DNA of 36,368 bases from Bacillota bacterium (GTDB lineage: Bacteria > Bacillota > Clostridia > Lachnospirales > Lachnospiraceae). Shown here in pieces: positions 24,570-32,432 of the stretch. The DNA is taken from the NCBI GenBank assembly GCA_023419655.1, contig JAEZXP010000187.1:1-36368 (forward strand), given 5' to 3'. Position 1 is the stretch's first letter. Each line of letters begins with the position of its first letter. A program made the translations under genes and the position numbers. Below the pieces are notes generated by a model that had not been told where the DNA came from, did no database searches, and saw only the letters and a list, made by a program, of their open reading frames with translations.

Positions 24570-24682
24570 AACGTTTTTGGTTGAATCAGCGCAGCTTTCG
24601 AATAGCGTATAAAAAGGGGTATTTTGGGAGAAACCTTTTCCGGGCTTCTCTTAAATATAAAAAAATAAAAAGGAGAATATTT

Positions 24683-26050
24683 ATGGAAAAGTTTTTTAAG
24701 CTGAAGGCAAGTGGAACGACCGTTTCAAGAGAAGTTATTGCCGGGGCAACAACATTTTTTGCAATGGCTTACATTATCTTTGTTAATCCGGATATGCTGG
24801 CAATAGCTGGTATGCCGAAGCAGGCTGTATTTTTAGCAACGATTATTGCATCTGTCATTGGTACCTTAGTTATGGGTCTATTTGCCAATGTACCTTATGC
24901 ACAGGCTCCCGGTATGGGACTGAATGCATTCTTTACATTTACAGTTGTAGGAATGCTGGGTTATTCATGGCAGCAGGCACTTGCGATGGTATTCTTATGC
25001 GGTATTATCAACATCCTGATTACAGTTACCAAGCTTCGTAAAATGATTATAAAGTCTATCCCTGAAAGCTTACAGAATGCAATTGGCGGCGGTATCGGTG
25101 TATTTATTGCCTATATTGGATTAATAAATTCCGGAAAAGGTTTTATTAGCTTTGGTGATGTTCCCGGACTTGTTACATTTAATAATCCCGGAGTATTGTT
25201 GTTACTAATAGGCGTTACCCTGACAATAATTCTTCTTGTATTAAAGGTTAAAGGAGCTATCTTTATTAGTATTATTGCTACTACGTTAATTGGTATTCCT
25301 ATGGGTGTGACTGATTTGTCAGGCTTTGGTGTAGCTTCTAATTTATCAGGTTCCTTTAAAGAGCTGGGAACAACCTTTGGAGCAGCTTTTGGTAAGGAAG
25401 GAATAGGTTCCTTATTCAGCGATACTTCCAAGATTCCTCAGGTACTTATGACAATCTTTGCATTTAGCTTATCGGATACATTTGATACGATTGGAACCTT
25501 TATCGGTACCGGCAGAAGGACAGGCATCTTTGATGAGGCAGATGAGAAGGCTCTTCAGGAGAGCACAGGCTTCAAATCCAAGATGGACAAGGCTTTATTT
25601 GCAGATTCAATTGCAACATCCGTAGGTGCAGTACTGGGTACATCCAATACAACAACCTATGTTGAGAGTGCAGCAGGTATTGAGGCAGGCGGACGCACCG
25701 GATTAACAGCTGTTGTAACAGCGGTGTTATTTATACTTAGTATGTTCCTTGCACCTGTAATTGGTATCGTGCCTTCACAGGCAACGGCTCCTGCATTAAT
25801 TGCAGTTGGTATCATGATGCTGGCAGCATTTAAGAGCATTAACTGGACGGATTTTGAAGAAGCTGTTCCTGCCTTTTTCGCAGCTATCTTCATGGGACTT
25901 TCCTACAGCATATCCAACGGTATTGCAGCCGGATTTATATTCTACTGTATCGTAAAAGTGATAAAGGGTAAAGCAAAGGAAATCAGCCCTGTATTATGGG
26001 TGGCTTCAGTCTTGTTTATGTTAAACTTTGTGATACTTGCAGTCCTTTAA
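24683..26050 (+). CDS. NCS2-superfamily purine permease (AzgA/PbuG type)
   Basis: This 455-residue polytopic protein imports a purine base (adenine, guanine or hypoxanthine in characterised relatives) by proton symport. Family markers are APGMGLNAFFTF near residue 78, the TM8 motif FSLSDTFDTIGTFIGTG and SNTTTYVESAAGIEAGGRTG, with about 12-14 membrane segments. Exact purine specificity cannot be read from sequence. ATG 24683 follows AGGAGA (24671-24676) by six bases; the longer open frame from 24506 covers leader hairpins and is rejected. It is convergent with the second nucleobase permease at 26376, a sensible salvage pairing. Confidence 0.9.
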   Translation: MEKFFKLKASGTTVSREVIAGATTFFAMAYIIFVNPDMLAIAGMPKQAVFLATIIASVIGTLVMGLFANVPYAQAPGMGLNAFFTFTVVGMLGYSWQQALAMVFLCGIINILITVTKLRKMIIKSIPESLQNAIGGGIGVFIAYIGLINSGKGFISFGDVPGLVTFNNPGVLLLLIGVTLTIILLVLKVKGAIFISIIATTLIGIPMGVTDLSGFGVASNLSGSFKELGTTFGAAFGKEGIGSLFSDTSKIPQVLMTIFAFSLSDTFDTIGTFIGTGRRTGIFDEADEKALQESTGFKSKMDKALFADSIATSVGAVLGTSNTTTYVESAAGIEAGGRTGLTAVVTAVLFILSMFLAPVIGIVPSQATAPALIAVGIMMLAAFKSINWTDFEEAVPAFFAAIFMGLSYSISNGIAAGFIFYCIVKVIKGKAKEISPVLWVASVLFMLNFVILAVL

Positions 26051-26141
26051 TCAATCGAAGTAACAAAGCCTTGTATCAAACGTTACGCAATTTGATGCTA
26101 TTAAAAAAGCTTAAATAATATGATTCCTTTTATAATAAGAG

Positions 26142-26172
26142 TGTCCCGGTGTTCTTCACCGGGGCATTTTTT
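26142..26172 (+). terminator. Terminator of the purine permease gene
   Basis: TGTCCCGGTG (26142-26151) pairs with CACCGGGGCA (26157-26166) with one G-U wobble, loop TTCTT, then TTTTTT (26167-26172). The surrounding 26051-26375 gap otherwise holds only the terminator at 26266 and a CGATAGC direct repeat (26209-26225). Confidence 0.92.
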
Positions 26173-26265
26173 ATATTTAAAACGCTATAAATCATCCATC
26201 CATTCCTGCGATAGCGAACGATAGCTCGAAATTAAACAAGTGTATTTAAAAAAGGCAATCACATA

Positions 26266-26320
26266 AAAGAGACAGATATACAGCCTTCCATAAAAGGAGC
26301 GGTTTTATATCTGTCTCTTT
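26266..26320 (-). terminator. Terminator of the uracil/xanthine permease gene (possibly bidirectional)
   Basis: AAAGAGACAGATAT (26266-26279) pairs perfectly with ATATCTGTCTCTTT (26307-26320). An inner CCTT/AAGG pairing sits in the loop. On the minus strand the stem is followed by TTTTATG, fitting the gene that stops at 26376. Confidence 0.8.
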
Positions 26321-26375
26321 ATAGCTTATAATTGCACGATTGATTTAATAATCATATACCTTCGTATGAAGCATA

Positions 26376-27791
26376 TTATTCGTTAGCCGCTTGCTTATGT
26401 TCTCCAATGGACAGAAGCAGGTTAAGGACAATTCCTACAACAGCTGCGGTTGCGATAGCAGGGAATTTATGATCGAATAAGGGAATCATTCCGTCACTGT
26501 ATGCAAAGTGTCCGCCCAGGCCAATAATTAGTATAACGGCAATAACGGCCAGGTTTTTGGATTTAAACATGTCCACCTTACTGTCCATCATAATGGCAAT
26601 TCCCTGAGCTGCGATAACACCAAACAGGTAGATGGATAAGCCGCCGATTACTGCCTTGGGAATGGAATATACCACATTGATAAGAGGTGTGAAGCAGGAG
26701 ATAATCATGGTAATAATCGCTGCTGCAATCAATACCGGGATGGAGAATACTTTTGTAATTGCCATCGTACTGATATTCTCACCGTAGTTTGTTCCTGCGG
26801 GTCCGCCGATAAAGCCGGATATAATATCACCCAGTCCGTCACCTATCAGGTTCAGCCCCAGCTTATCGGAGATGTTGAAGGTTTTGTTGGATTTCTTCTT
26901 TTTTGCCAGGTCATTCACATAGATATCCAGCTGATACAGATGGGCTGTTGACTCGGGAATCGTGGCAATGGCAATCGGCATAATAGCTGCAACTGCTGCC
27001 CATGAGGGTTTAGGCAGTGTGAAGATAGGCAGACTGAAGATGCTGTTTGACTCCTGGACATTGAAGCTTACAAAAGGAACACCTGTAATCAGACTGATAA
27101 TTAGTCCGGTTACATATCCTGTCAAAAGTCCAAAAAGAATAGGCAGCTGACTGAGCTTGCCCTTCAAATATACAGAATATATAATTGTTGAAAATAAGGT
27201 CACTAAAGCGATAATCCATGATAAATTGTTTAGTAATCCAGACGATATCGCTTGATGTACAGTTGAAGAGTAATTAGCAGGTGAGGTGTTAATTGCGCCG
27301 ATAAAAGTTGTTCCAGCTGCATCACCGATAGCATTTGCTGCCAGGGTCAATCCGATAATAATAGCGATACTGCCGGTTACAGTGGGTGGTAGAATCTTAT
27401 CCACAGTGCTTTTTCCTACTTTAGAAATAATTAATCCGGCTGCAATAGATACTAATCCGCTTAGAACAATACCAAACTGAGCGGTGGATATCATCTGGTT
27501 AAGACCGTTCTCTGCAATCGCTTCAGTAGTCATAATCGAACTGATAGCAGCGATATAAGAGAAGCTGGAACCGTAATACAAGGGGATTTTTCTTCCTGTG
27601 ATAAGAATGAAACAAAGGGTTGCCAAGCCGCTGGCAAAGATGGTTGTAGATACGTGGAATCCGGTAATAATAGCAACCAATACAGTTGCGGGGAACATTA
27701 CTACAATTTGCTGAAGAGCAAAAAAAATAAGTTCCAAAAATGGGGGTCGTTCGTCAGGCAAATAGCCGACGGGTTGATTCTTTGAAGACAT
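26376..27791 (-). CDS. NCS2 family uracil/xanthine permease (UraA-like)
   Basis: This 471-residue protein of about 14 membrane segments is a nucleobase:proton symporter of the UraA/PbuX group. TIPESTAHLYQLD holds a Glu matching the substrate-binding Glu of UraA's AEHIGH motif, and GGPAGTNYGENI matches the second (GGPPKTTYGENI in UraA). The latter suggests uracil-type rather than purine substrates, but this is inference. AGGAGG lies just before the ATG (plus-strand complement near 27802-27807). The start region MSSKNQPVGYLPDERPP resembles the cytosolic N-terminus of uracil permeases. It is divergent from the DUF4153 gene; an AT palindrome lies between. No PyrR-binding leader is evident. Confidence 0.88.
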   Translation of the reverse strand: MSSKNQPVGYLPDERPPFLELIFFALQQIVVMFPATVLVAIITGFHVSTTIFASGLATLCFILITGRKIPLYYGSSFSYIAAISSIMTTEAIAENGLNQMISTAQFGIVLSGLVSIAAGLIISKVGKSTVDKILPPTVTGSIAIIIGLTLAANAIGDAAGTTFIGAINTSPANYSSTVHQAISSGLLNNLSWIIALVTLFSTIIYSVYLKGKLSQLPILFGLLTGYVTGLIISLITGVPFVSFNVQESNSIFSLPIFTLPKPSWAAVAAIMPIAIATIPESTAHLYQLDIYVNDLAKKKKSNKTFNISDKLGLNLIGDGLGDIISGFIGGPAGTNYGENISTMAITKVFSIPVLIAAAIITMIISCFTPLINVVYSIPKAVIGGLSIYLFGVIAAQGIAIMMDSKVDMFKSKNLAVIAVILIIGLGGHFAYSDGMIPLFDHKFPAIATAAVVGIVLNLLLSIGEHKQAANE

Positions 27792-27868
27792 AACTTTCTA
27801 CCTCCTGGAATTTTTTATATTTTGACATATTTCTATTCATTTGTAAAGAGGTAATTTTATAATTTGCA

Positions 27869-27897
27869 ATATTATTTTTTAGTATAAAAAATAATAT
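27869..27897. promoter_or_regulatory. Perfect 13-bp AT palindrome between divergent genes
   Basis: ATATTATTTTTTA (27869-27881) and TAAAAAATAATAT (27885-27897) are exact complements around GTA. It lies in the leader/promoter zone of the minus-strand permease, about 80 bp from its start, and 64 bp upstream of the plus-strand promoter. It could be an operator for either gene. Confidence 0.45.
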
Positions 27898-27960
27898 CAA
27901 AAGGAGTATAGATTCTTGTTAATTATCCATGATATCAGATGTGAGAAATCAGCATTTTAC

Positions 27961-27989
27961 TTGGCACCATCAGGTGGATATGATATACT
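27961..27989 (+). promoter_or_regulatory. Promoter of the DUF4153 - cyclophilin - Rrf2 group
   Basis: TTGGCA (27961-27966), 17-bp spacer, TATACT (27984-27989) with TG one base before it (extended -10). The GGGAGG ribosome site (28001-28006) follows within 20 bases, so the leader is very short. Confidence 0.75.
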
Positions 27990-28013
27990 TCGGTATAGAA
28001 GGGAGGTACTTAT

Positions 28014-29798
28014 ATGAAGAACATGGAAAAGCTTTGGACAACCCTTAGGGGATTTACTTATACGATAAATCGTTTTTCAATTACAATATTATTGTTTGTA
28101 TGCGCGGCAGTATTGTCATCCTACAATATAAGTATTCGGGATTCAAATAATTTCATTGAGCTATTGTACTCTTTTATAGTAGGTGCGGCAACCTTTATGG
28201 TGCTGCAGATGGTGTATGAGCATTTTTATCGTAAAACGGGCATAAGGCTTATGTTTTGCGGACTAGCTGTTTTTGCCGCGATTTTATATTATCTTATTGT
28301 GGAATTTGCGGTTAAGGAATTTGACACCGAGACTTTTGTACGGACGTTGGTACTTCTGTTTATTCTTCTTGTATGCTTTATATGGATACCGTCCATTAAA
28401 GCAAAGGTTGGCTTTAGCGAAAGCTTTATGGTGGTGTTTAAGGCATTTTTTATTGTGGTACTCTATTCTCTTGTTTTGTTTTTAGGTATTTCATTGATAA
28501 TAATGGCCTTTGATACGCTGATTGCCAGTGTTGACAGTCAGATATACAGCTATATCGGCAATATTATTTTATATGTCTATGCACCGATTCATTTTCTTTC
28601 TCTAATACCCGTATATCCTGAATATGAGGGAAAGAAATCAGACGGGCAGGATTCTGTAATCTTGAATGAGGATAATATCGAGCCCTCAAAATTCCTGGAG
28701 GGACTGGTTTCGTATATTATTATTCCCGTTACAGCTGTTTTCACAGTCATTTTACTGCTATATATAATACTGAATATTACAGGTGACTTCTGGAAGGATA
28801 ATCTGATGGAGCCCTTGCTGGTTGCCTATGCGATTACGGTAATAGTCGTGTATCAGCTGGCATTTGTAATACGAAGTAAACCGGCGCTGTATTTTAGAAA
28901 GATATTTCCCAAGGTGCTAATTCCCGTCGTCCTGTTTCAGACGATTTCCTCTGCACTAAAGATTGGAGAACAGGGGATTACCAGCGGCAGGTACTATGTG
29001 ATAATATTCGGTGTATTTGCGACGATATCTGCAATGTTGTTCAGTATCAGACCGGAGCATAAGAATAATGTGATAGCCCCGGTATTAATTGCCCTTTCAT
29101 TGGTATCTATTCTGCCGCCGGTGGATGCATTTACAGTCAGCAAGCATAACCAGATTAACCGGCTTAAAACGGTGCTTGAAGAAAATGATATGTTTCAGGA
29201 TGATAAGATAACACCGAATAAGGACATTTCTACTGAGGATAAGCAGATTATCATCGATACTGTAAATTATCTGAACAGGATGGATTATGCAGAGGATATC
29301 AGCTGGCTGCATACCTATAATATCTCTTATGATTTTGAAAGAGTTTTTGGATTTCCCCAATATGGCTATGGAAAAGAAGCGGAAGAATATGAAGCATACC
29401 GCTATTATCTGCCGGAGACGACGGCAATTGATATATCAGGATATGATTTCTTTATAGAAGCCGAATTGGTTGGAAGGGGCCAGGGCAATCGCATTGCTGC
29501 GTATCTGCTGGGAGGTCAGAATTATATACTGGAGCAGGAAGGGAATGAAGATATAGGTGAGCTTTTGCTAAAGGATGGTCAGGGAAGTGAATTAATCCGA
29601 TATCCGTTAAATGATATTTTTAATCGGTTTAGGGAGAACAAAGACAGCTCCGGAGAGATATCCATGGATGAAGCAGAATTTAAGATAGAGAATGACAAAG
29701 CCGTTCTGCGTGTGGTTACCAGGTCTTTAAGCTTTGAAAGATGGAAAGACGGTATGTACCAGAATATAAATGCTTATATCATGGTCAAGATAAAATAA
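28014..29798 (+). CDS. DUF4153-family polytopic membrane protein
   Basis: The protein has 594 residues. The N-terminal two thirds holds about ten membrane helices (about 22-40, 47-65, 76-97, 106-125, 138-168, 178-200, 233-258, 268-290, 302-320, 328-345, 352-375). The rest (about 380-594) is a predicted soluble domain containing YGYGKEAEEYEAY and SYDFERVFGFPQY. The layout and stretches such as QGITSGRYYVIIFGVFA fit DUF4153, whose biochemical role is unknown. GGGAGG precedes ATG 28014. The cyclophilin gene begins 44 bp after the stop with no terminator between, so the two are probably cotranscribed. I cannot assign a function. Confidence 0.75.
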   Translation: MKNMEKLWTTLRGFTYTINRFSITILLFVCAAVLSSYNISIRDSNNFIELLYSFIVGAATFMVLQMVYEHFYRKTGIRLMFCGLAVFAAILYYLIVEFAVKEFDTETFVRTLVLLFILLVCFIWIPSIKAKVGFSESFMVVFKAFFIVVLYSLVLFLGISLIIMAFDTLIASVDSQIYSYIGNIILYVYAPIHFLSLIPVYPEYEGKKSDGQDSVILNEDNIEPSKFLEGLVSYIIIPVTAVFTVILLLYIILNITGDFWKDNLMEPLLVAYAITVIVVYQLAFVIRSKPALYFRKIFPKVLIPVVLFQTISSALKIGEQGITSGRYYVIIFGVFATISAMLFSIRPEHKNNVIAPVLIALSLVSILPPVDAFTVSKHNQINRLKTVLEENDMFQDDKITPNKDISTEDKQIIIDTVNYLNRMDYAEDISWLHTYNISYDFERVFGFPQYGYGKEAEEYEAYRYYLPETTAIDISGYDFFIEAELVGRGQGNRIAAYLLGGQNYILEQEGNEDIGELLLKDGQGSELIRYPLNDIFNRFRENKDSSGEISMDEAEFKIENDKAVLRVVTRSLSFERWKDGMYQNINAYIMVKIK

Positions 29799-29842
29799 AA
29801 CGTCTGTGTTATGATTTTAGATAATTAATGGAGGCGAAATGG

Positions 29843-30520
29843 ATGAAAAGAATAGTATTGTCTATTATTTTGATGACGACTGTCTTTATGATAAGCGGCT
29901 GCAGCAAAAAGGAGCAATTTGAAGAGCCAAAGAAGGGTGAAACAGTTGCTGAGATAAAGATACAGGATTATGGTTCCATCTATGTGAAGTTCTTTAAGAA
30001 AGAAGCTCCCAAGGCTGTTGAAAATTTTGTGACCCATGCCAAGGAAGGCTATTATGACGGCCTTACATTTCATCGAATAATCGAAGATTTTATGATTCAG
30101 GGCGGTGACCCCACCGGTACCGGCACCGGTGGTGAAAGCATATGGGGAGATGATTTTGAGGATGAGTTCTCAAAAAAGCGGCATCCATATCGGGGAGCAC
30201 TGTGTATGGCGAATGGGGGCCCGAATACCAATGGCAGTCAGTTTTTTATCGTACAGAGCAAGAATACTTATGATGATAATTATTTTGACCAGCTAAAGAT
30301 GTATTATGATATGGAATTTGATAACAAGGCTAAAAAGAACTATGGTAAATATGGAGGGACTCCATGGCTGTTTGAAAGGCATACGGTATTCGGGCAGGTA
30401 TATGAGGGCTATGATGTACTGGATACGGTAGCCGGGGTTGAAAAACTGGATGAAGAGAAGGGAATTCCCGCAGAACAGGTAATGATTGAATCCATTCGTG
30501 TATTTCAATACGGTGAATAA
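29843..30520 (+). CDS. Cyclophilin-type peptidyl-prolyl isomerase lipoprotein
   Basis: This 225-residue extracytoplasmic foldase has a lipoprotein signal ending ISGC (Cys20). The cyclophilin core has LTFHRIIEDFMIQGGDP (R78 and Q86 match the catalytic Arg and Gln of CypA), GTGTGGESIWGDDFEDE and ANGGPNTNGSQFFIV. About 40 extra residues (YDDNYFDQLKMYYDMEFDNK and following) are inserted before HTVFGQVYEGYDVLD, where CypA has its Trp loop. ATG 29843 is preferred over 29828 because it gives the exact lipoprotein signal and has GGAGG at 29830-29834. It sits between the DUF4153 gene and an Rrf2 regulator and likely helps fold secreted proteins. Confidence 0.92.
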   Translation: MKRIVLSIILMTTVFMISGCSKKEQFEEPKKGETVAEIKIQDYGSIYVKFFKKEAPKAVENFVTHAKEGYYDGLTFHRIIEDFMIQGGDPTGTGTGGESIWGDDFEDEFSKKRHPYRGALCMANGGPNTNGSQFFIVQSKNTYDDNYFDQLKMYYDMEFDNKAKKNYGKYGGTPWLFERHTVFGQVYEGYDVLDTVAGVEKLDEEKGIPAEQVMIESIRVFQYGE

Positions 30521-30551
30521 TCTATAATGCTGCCAAAAGGAGGAAAGAGCG

Positions 30552-30986
30552 ATGAGGGTATCTACCAAGGGAAGATACGGTCTGCGCGCTATGATTGATT
30601 TGGCTTTGTATTCCAAGAATGACCTGGTGTCATTAGCCAGTATAGCCGAGAGACAGGATATATCGAAAAGCTATCTGGAGCAGGTGTTTTCTGCTCTGCG
30701 AAAAGCGGGATTGGTAAAAAGCATCAAAGGGGCACAGGGAGGATATGTTCTCTCTACCGAAGCGGAAAATATTACTGTAGGCATGATACTTCGTGCTCTG
30801 GAAGGAGACTTATCCGTCGTACCTGTGGAGGATGATGTTGTTACAAACAGGATAGAGTCGTATATACGGGATAATATCTGGAATAAAATAGATGAAAAGG
30901 TGTTTTTGTTTGTTGACGAAGTCACGTTGAAGGATATTACGGATGACTATCTGGCAAAAGACCCTGCACCAATGTATTATATCTGA
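30552..30986 (+). CDS. Rrf2-family transcriptional regulator lacking cysteines
   Basis: The 144-residue protein starts MRVSTKGRYGLRAMIDLAL, the classic Rrf2 N-terminus. The winged helix-turn-helix (about 25-65) contains ISKSYLEQVFSALRKAGLV and KGAQGGYVLS. IscR-type members bind an iron-sulfur cluster through three Cys near residues 90-110; this protein has no Cys at all, so it cannot work that way. It resembles the cysteine-free CymR branch, which senses through a protein partner; this is an inference. AAAAGGAGG lies before the ATG, 31 bp after the cyclophilin gene, so it is probably the last gene of that group. Confidence 0.9.
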   Translation: MRVSTKGRYGLRAMIDLALYSKNDLVSLASIAERQDISKSYLEQVFSALRKAGLVKSIKGAQGGYVLSTEAENITVGMILRALEGDLSVVPVEDDVVTNRIESYIRDNIWNKIDEKVFLFVDEVTLKDITDDYLAKDPAPMYYI

Positions 30987-31041
30987 TGGGGATAGATTTT
31001 TGGATTTTCGGAATTAATTCGTACTATTTTTCTGTTTTTTG

Positions 31042-31070
31042 TTGACAGTTAGTAGGCGATGTTGTAAACT
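31042..31070 (+). promoter_or_regulatory. Promoter of the lysine riboswitch and transporter operon
   Basis: TTGACA (31042-31047), 17-bp spacer, TAAACT (31065-31070). The start point near 31077 lies shortly before the riboswitch aptamer. Confidence 0.8.
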
Positions 31071-31111
31071 TATAGCAACAAAAATTTAATAATGTTTAAG
31101 CCTCACTTTTT

Positions 31112-31294
31112 CTGTGAGGTAGAGGCGCGGTATTTAACAGTCTATAGTGGAGCATGAGAAGCTATGAAGCTATGGAGAAGGAAATATCGCCGAAGCTTAT
31201 AATATACTCGGTATTATTTGCTGGGTCTGCAGTTAAGAACTGCAGGACTGTCTCATAAAGCTTACCCGGCTTTGTGAGTTGTGCTATCTCATTC
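31112..31294 (+). promoter_or_regulatory. Lysine riboswitch (L-box) aptamer
   Basis: The conserved L-box landmarks occur in order: GTGAGGTAGAGGCGC (31114 on), CGCCGAAGC (about 31188), CTCGGTATTATTTGCTGG, GTCTGCAGTTAAGAACTGCAG and GGACTGTC. P1 is TGAGGTAG (31115-31122) with CTATCTCA (31284-31291), allowing one wobble. The match to the Bacillus lysC leader in motif order is close. It sits directly upstream of a polar amino-acid ABC importer, which it therefore marks as lysine uptake. About 190 nt of further leader (31295-31485) holds the expression platform and a small GCCGCC/GGCGGC hairpin (31456-31470). Confidence 0.95.
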
Positions 31295-31350
31295 AGGGAT
31301 GATGGAGGACTTGAAGTGTAAAATCAGCCTGGGAGATTCTCAGGCTTTTT
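31287..31350 (+). terminator. Expression platform of the lysine riboswitch: antiterminator and terminator
   Basis: The terminator is AGCCTGGGA (31327-31335 region, beginning at 31326) with TCTCAGGCT, loop GAT, then TTTTT to 31350. A competing antiterminator pairs TCTC (31287-31290) and CAGG (31294-31297) with CCTG (31328-31331) and GAGA (31333-31336). Its first half lies in the P1 3' strand. Lysine-bound P1 therefore frees the terminator and switches the operon off. Confidence 0.85.
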
Positions 31351-31485
31351 ATTGAACACAAAAAGGGGAAAATTACCTGCTCAAGTAGACATATTAATCT
31401 GAAGGATAGTAGAGGGTACATAAATATATTCATGTACGGGAGAACAAATTTTGTGCCGCCAACGGCGGCGGAATGAGAGGGAAGG

Positions 31486-32310
31486 ATGAAAAAAAGAGTA
31501 ACAGTATTCGTAATGATGACCGTAATGGTAGTGATGCTTGCCGCAGCCTGCGGTAAGAAAGAAGCAGGAGAAGGGGGCACCTTTAAAGTTGGAATGGAAG
31601 CGGATTATCCTCCATTTAACTGGACACAGATTGACAAATCCAATGGAGCCGTTCCTATTGACGGTGCAAAAGAGTATGCGGGAGGCTATGATGTTGAGAT
31701 AGCCAAAAAGATAGCGGAGGGCCTCGGCAAGGAACTGGTTATTGTAAAGACAGATTGGGAAGGACTGGGTCCGGCCTTAATATCAGGTAAGATTGATGCG
31801 ATTGTTGCGGGTATGTCACCGACAGCAGAGCGTAAGGAATCCATAGACTTTTCTGATAACTACTATGAATCGGACCTTGTAATAGTAGTACAAAAAGGTG
31901 GTGCATACGAGAATGCAACCAAATTATCCGATTTTGCCGGAGCTAAAATCACGGCACAGCTGAATACTTTCCATTATAGTGTAATCGATCAAATTGAAGG
32001 TGTAAACAAGCAGACCGCTATGAATAACTTTACAGCGATGCGGGTTGCCTTAGAATCAGGTGTGATTGACGGCTATGTATCGGAGCGCCCGGAGGGTGTA
32101 AGTGCCACTGCGGCGAATGATAAATTTGCTATGGTAGTGTTTGAAGATGGGTTTGAGACATCACCGGATGATACGGCAATTGCAGTAGGTATTAAAAAGG
32201 ATAGCGACATGACAGAAGATATCAATAAGATACTGGCAGGGATACCGGAGGAAGAACGGCTTAAAATAATGGGTGAGGCAATTAAGAATCAGCCTGCGGC
32301 ATCTGAATAA
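31486..32310 (+). CDS. Amino-acid (predicted lysine) ABC transporter substrate-binding lipoprotein
   Basis: The 274-residue protein is a type 2 periplasmic-binding-protein fold receptor of the polar amino acid family (SBP_bac_3). The signal peptide ends LAAAC with the lipidated Cys at 22. The fold begins FKVGMEADYPPFNWTQID and includes GGYDVEIAKKIAEGLGK, DAIVAGMSPTAERKESIDFS and VISERP-like VSERPEG. The lysine riboswitch upstream gives the ligand assignment, which the protein sequence alone would not. ATG 31486 follows a GAGAGGGAAGG purine tract. It is first in the operon with permease and ATPase downstream; an intercistronic hairpin follows its stop. Confidence 0.92.
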   Translation: MKKRVTVFVMMTVMVVMLAAACGKKEAGEGGTFKVGMEADYPPFNWTQIDKSNGAVPIDGAKEYAGGYDVEIAKKIAEGLGKELVIVKTDWEGLGPALISGKIDAIVAGMSPTAERKESIDFSDNYYESDLVIVVQKGGAYENATKLSDFAGAKITAQLNTFHYSVIDQIEGVNKQTAMNNFTAMRVALESGVIDGYVSERPEGVSATAANDKFAMVVFEDGFETSPDDTAIAVGIKKDSDMTEDINKILAGIPEEERLKIMGEAIKNQPAASE

Positions 32311-32323
32311 GGAGATTTGACTT

Positions 32324-32369
32324 GGAGGCGGTCCTTTTTATCCCGTAGGAAATGGGGCGGCCTCCGGTT
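32324..32369 (+). terminator. Intercistronic hairpin between receptor and permease genes
   Basis: GGAGGC (32324-32329) pairs with GCCTCC (32360-32365), followed by GGTTTTA. The T-run is short, so it is more likely a partial terminator or a 3' stabiliser that keeps receptor mRNA in excess of permease mRNA. Confidence 0.55.
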
Positions 32370-32432
32370 TTATGTTTTGCATCCTCTGAAGAGAAAGTGG
32401 TATAAGAATTAGAAAGGCTTGGTGTAAAGGAT

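Noticed and set aside
24401..24682. Purine riboswitch before the purine permease
   Set aside because: The conserved junction and loop strings of the purine aptamer are missing; only unrelated hairpins are seen.
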